Below are positions 62,343 through 64,000 of a stretch of 64,000 nucleotides of DNA, piece after piece (within the stretch, counting starts at the first letter, position 1; every line of letters begins with the position of its first letter). Below the pieces are notes generated by a model. The model did not search any database. It worked only from the letters and a program-made list of their open reading frames with translations, and was not told the DNA's origin. The stretch lies in NCBI GenBank assembly GCA_027186245.1, contig CP114481.1, positions 20,553,501-20,617,500 of the forward strand, given 5' to 3'. The translations under genes were made by a program, and so were the position numbers. This DNA is from Coriaria nepalensis. Lineage: Eukaryota; Streptophyta; Magnoliopsida; Cucurbitales; Coriariaceae.

Positions 62343-64000
62343 CATAGCTTGCATATGATTTTTTGAAGGCAAGTATGAATTTGTTTAATCTTAGAGTCAT
62401 CATCTCAGTGACTCTTTGAAACTCACTAATTCATTTGAACGCAATTAAAATGAATTCTATTTTCGCACTTCGAACCCGACTTTCGTACATAACTTGCAAA
62501 TGATCATTTAAGGGCAAGTATGCGTTTGTTTTATTTGAGATTCATGTCAATGAGTCCTTTCAAGTCACTAATTTATTTGAATACAAATCAAAGGAATTCC
62601 ATTTTTACACTTCAAACACTACTTTCGCGGATCACTTGTTGATGATCTTTTTATGACAAGTATGCATTTCTTTTATCTTATATTCATTTCAATGACTCTT
62701 TTCAAGACACTAAATCTTTTGGAAGCCATTGGAGCGAATACTATTTTCGCATTTCAAACGCGAGCATCGCGCATAGCTTGCATATGATTTTTTGAAGGCA
62801 AGTATGAATTTGTTTAATCTTAGAGTCATCATCTCAGTGACTCTTTGAAACTCACTAATTCATTTGAACGCAATTAAAATGAATTCTATTTTCGCACTTC
62901 GAACCCGACTTTCGTACATAACTTGCAAATGATCATTTAAGGGGAAGTATGCGTTTGTTTTATTTGAGATTCATGTCAATGATTCCTTTCAAGTCACTAA
63001 TTTATTTGAAAACAATTCAAAGGAATTCCATTTTTACACTTCAAACACTACTTTCCCGCATCACTTGCTAATGATCTTTTTAAGACAAGTATGCATTTGT
63101 TTTATCTTATATTCATTTCAATGAGTCTTTTCAAGACACTAAATCTTTTTGAAGCCATTGGAGCGAATACTATTTTCGCATTTCAAACACGACTTTCGCG
63201 CATGGCTTGCATATTATTTTTTGAATGCAAGTATGAATTTGTTTTATTTTAGTGTCATTATCTCAATGACTTTTTGAAAGTCACTAATTCATTTGAAAGC
63301 AATTAAAATGAATTCTATTTTCGCACTTCGAACCCGACTTTCGTACATAACTTGCTAATGATCATTTAAGGGCAAGTATGCGTTTGTTTTATTTGAGATT
63401 CATGTCGATGAGTCCTTTGAAGTCACTAATTTATTTGAAAACAATTCAAAGGAATTCCATTTTTACACTTCAAACACTACCTTCGCGGATCACTTGTTGA
63501 TGATCTTTTTAAGACAAGTATGCATTTGTTTTATGTTATATTCATTTCAATGAGCCTTTTCAAGACACTAAATTATTTGGAAGCCATTGGAGCGAATAGT
63601 ATTTTCGCATTTCAAACACGACTTTCGCGCATAGTTTGCATATGATTTTTTGAAGGCAAGTATGAATTTGTTTAATCTTAGAGTCATCATCTCAGTGACT
63701 CTTTGAAACTCACAAATTCATTTGAACGCAATTAAAATGAATTCTATTTTCGCACTTCGAACCCGACTTTCGTACATAACTTGCAAATGATCATTTAAGG
63801 GGAAGTATGCGTTTGTTTTATTTGAGATTCATGTCAATGATTCCTTTCAAGTCACTAATTTATTTGAAAACAATTCAAAGGAATTCCATTTTTACACTTC
63901 AAACACTACTTTCCCGCATCACTTGCTAATGATCTTTTTAAGACAAGTATGCATTTGTTTTATCTTATATTCATTTCAATGAGTCTTTTCAAGACACTAA

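Larger units (their letters stand above)
62073..62501 (+). repeat. Representative family II 429-bp unit
   Basis: A runs from GATCATTTAAGGGCAAG, with GAGTCCTTTCAAGTC and CTAATTTATTTGAAAACAA. B has TATGACAAGTATGC, CATTTCTTTTATC and AATGACTCTTTTCAAG. C has TTAATCTTAGAGTC and GTGACTCTTTGAAACTC. Spacing to the next unit is exactly 429 bp, so the family has diverged in sequence without changing length. Confidence 0.88.
1..64000 (+). repeat. Satellite array of 429-bp units spanning the entire window
   Basis: The motif (G/T)AT(C/G)ATTTAAGGGCAAGTAT recurs at 1, 430, 859, 1288 and onward every 429 bases to 63,789, always on the + strand. Starts stay in exact register to 12,442 (29 units). From 12,599 to 63,789 there are 119 units, and the 139-base departure from a perfect ladder is fully explained by two 88-bp duplications minus 37 net bases of small indels that I could locate. 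No unrelated sequence interrupts the array and neither array edge is in the window. Long single-orientation arrays of this kind are typical of eukaryotic centromeric or heterochromatic satellites; a centromeric role here is inference only. The family is not one I recognise. Confidence 0.98.
60351..64000 (+). repeat. Family II units to the right edge
   Basis: Eight further family II units and a 212-bp partial unit from 63,789. Both forms of C are present, beta near 60,650, 61,935 and 63,220. One C monomer has GTCATTATAATTC near 60,706, two bases longer than usual. GATTCCTTTCAAG in A near 62,982 and 63,840 again marks an 858-bp spacing. The array continues beyond the window. Confidence 0.85.

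Noticed and set aside
1..64000. CRISPR array or other prokaryotic repeat system
   Set aside because: There are no short repeats with unique spacers. The whole 429-bp period is conserved, there are no adjacent genes, and the scale and composition are those of a eukaryotic satellite.
1..64000. Undescribed gene-encoding system hidden between repeats
   Set aside because: Unit starts account for the whole window with only small indels, one 272-bp deletion and two 88-bp duplications, leaving no room for other sequence.

Overview
The whole 64 kb window is one uninterrupted satellite DNA array. I find no gene, RNA gene, transposon, CRISPR array or unique sequence in it. The repeat is a 429-bp unit, always in the same orientation, about 31% G+C (134 of 429 bases counted by hand in the first unit). 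Adding up unit starts and visible small indels by hand gives 149 complete units plus a 212-bp partial unit at the right end. Of these, 146 are about 429 bp, two are 517 bp (internal 88-bp duplication) and one is 157 bp (internal deletion). Such an array is expected of eukaryotic centromeric or heterochromatic DNA. I do not recognise the family and cannot name the host. CpG is not depleted in the unit I counted.

Each 429-bp unit is a fused trimer of three diverged, related monomers, here called A (142 bp), B (142 bp) and C (145 bp). They align from a shared CAAGTATG 13 bases in, through a (C)AATGA(G/C)TCTTT block near the middle, to a shared end resembling (A)CTTTCG...CTTG. A carries an 8-bp inverted repeat and C a 9-bp one.

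Layout: 1 to about 43,300 is family I, a patchwork in which blocks of 1, 2, 3, 4 or 5 units (429, 858, 1287, 1716, 2144 bp) have been locally copied. About 43,300 to 46,250 is a transition. From about 46,250 to 64,000 is family II, marked by A monomers with CTAATTTATTTGAAAACAA, B monomers with ACACTAAATCTTTTGG, and C monomers with CTCAGTGACTCTTTGAAACTC. Family II holds the most homogeneous blocks: four near-identical 858-bp dimers (47,942-51,373) and 1716-bp tetramers (about 56,210-60,350).

Open reading frames of 60-100 codons recur at multiples of the repeat length on both strands, but they are chance translations of the satellite and are not annotated as genes. The most informative features are the rearrangement junctions, the nested higher-order repeats, the conserved dyads, and a GC-rich palindrome that appears in family II B monomers.
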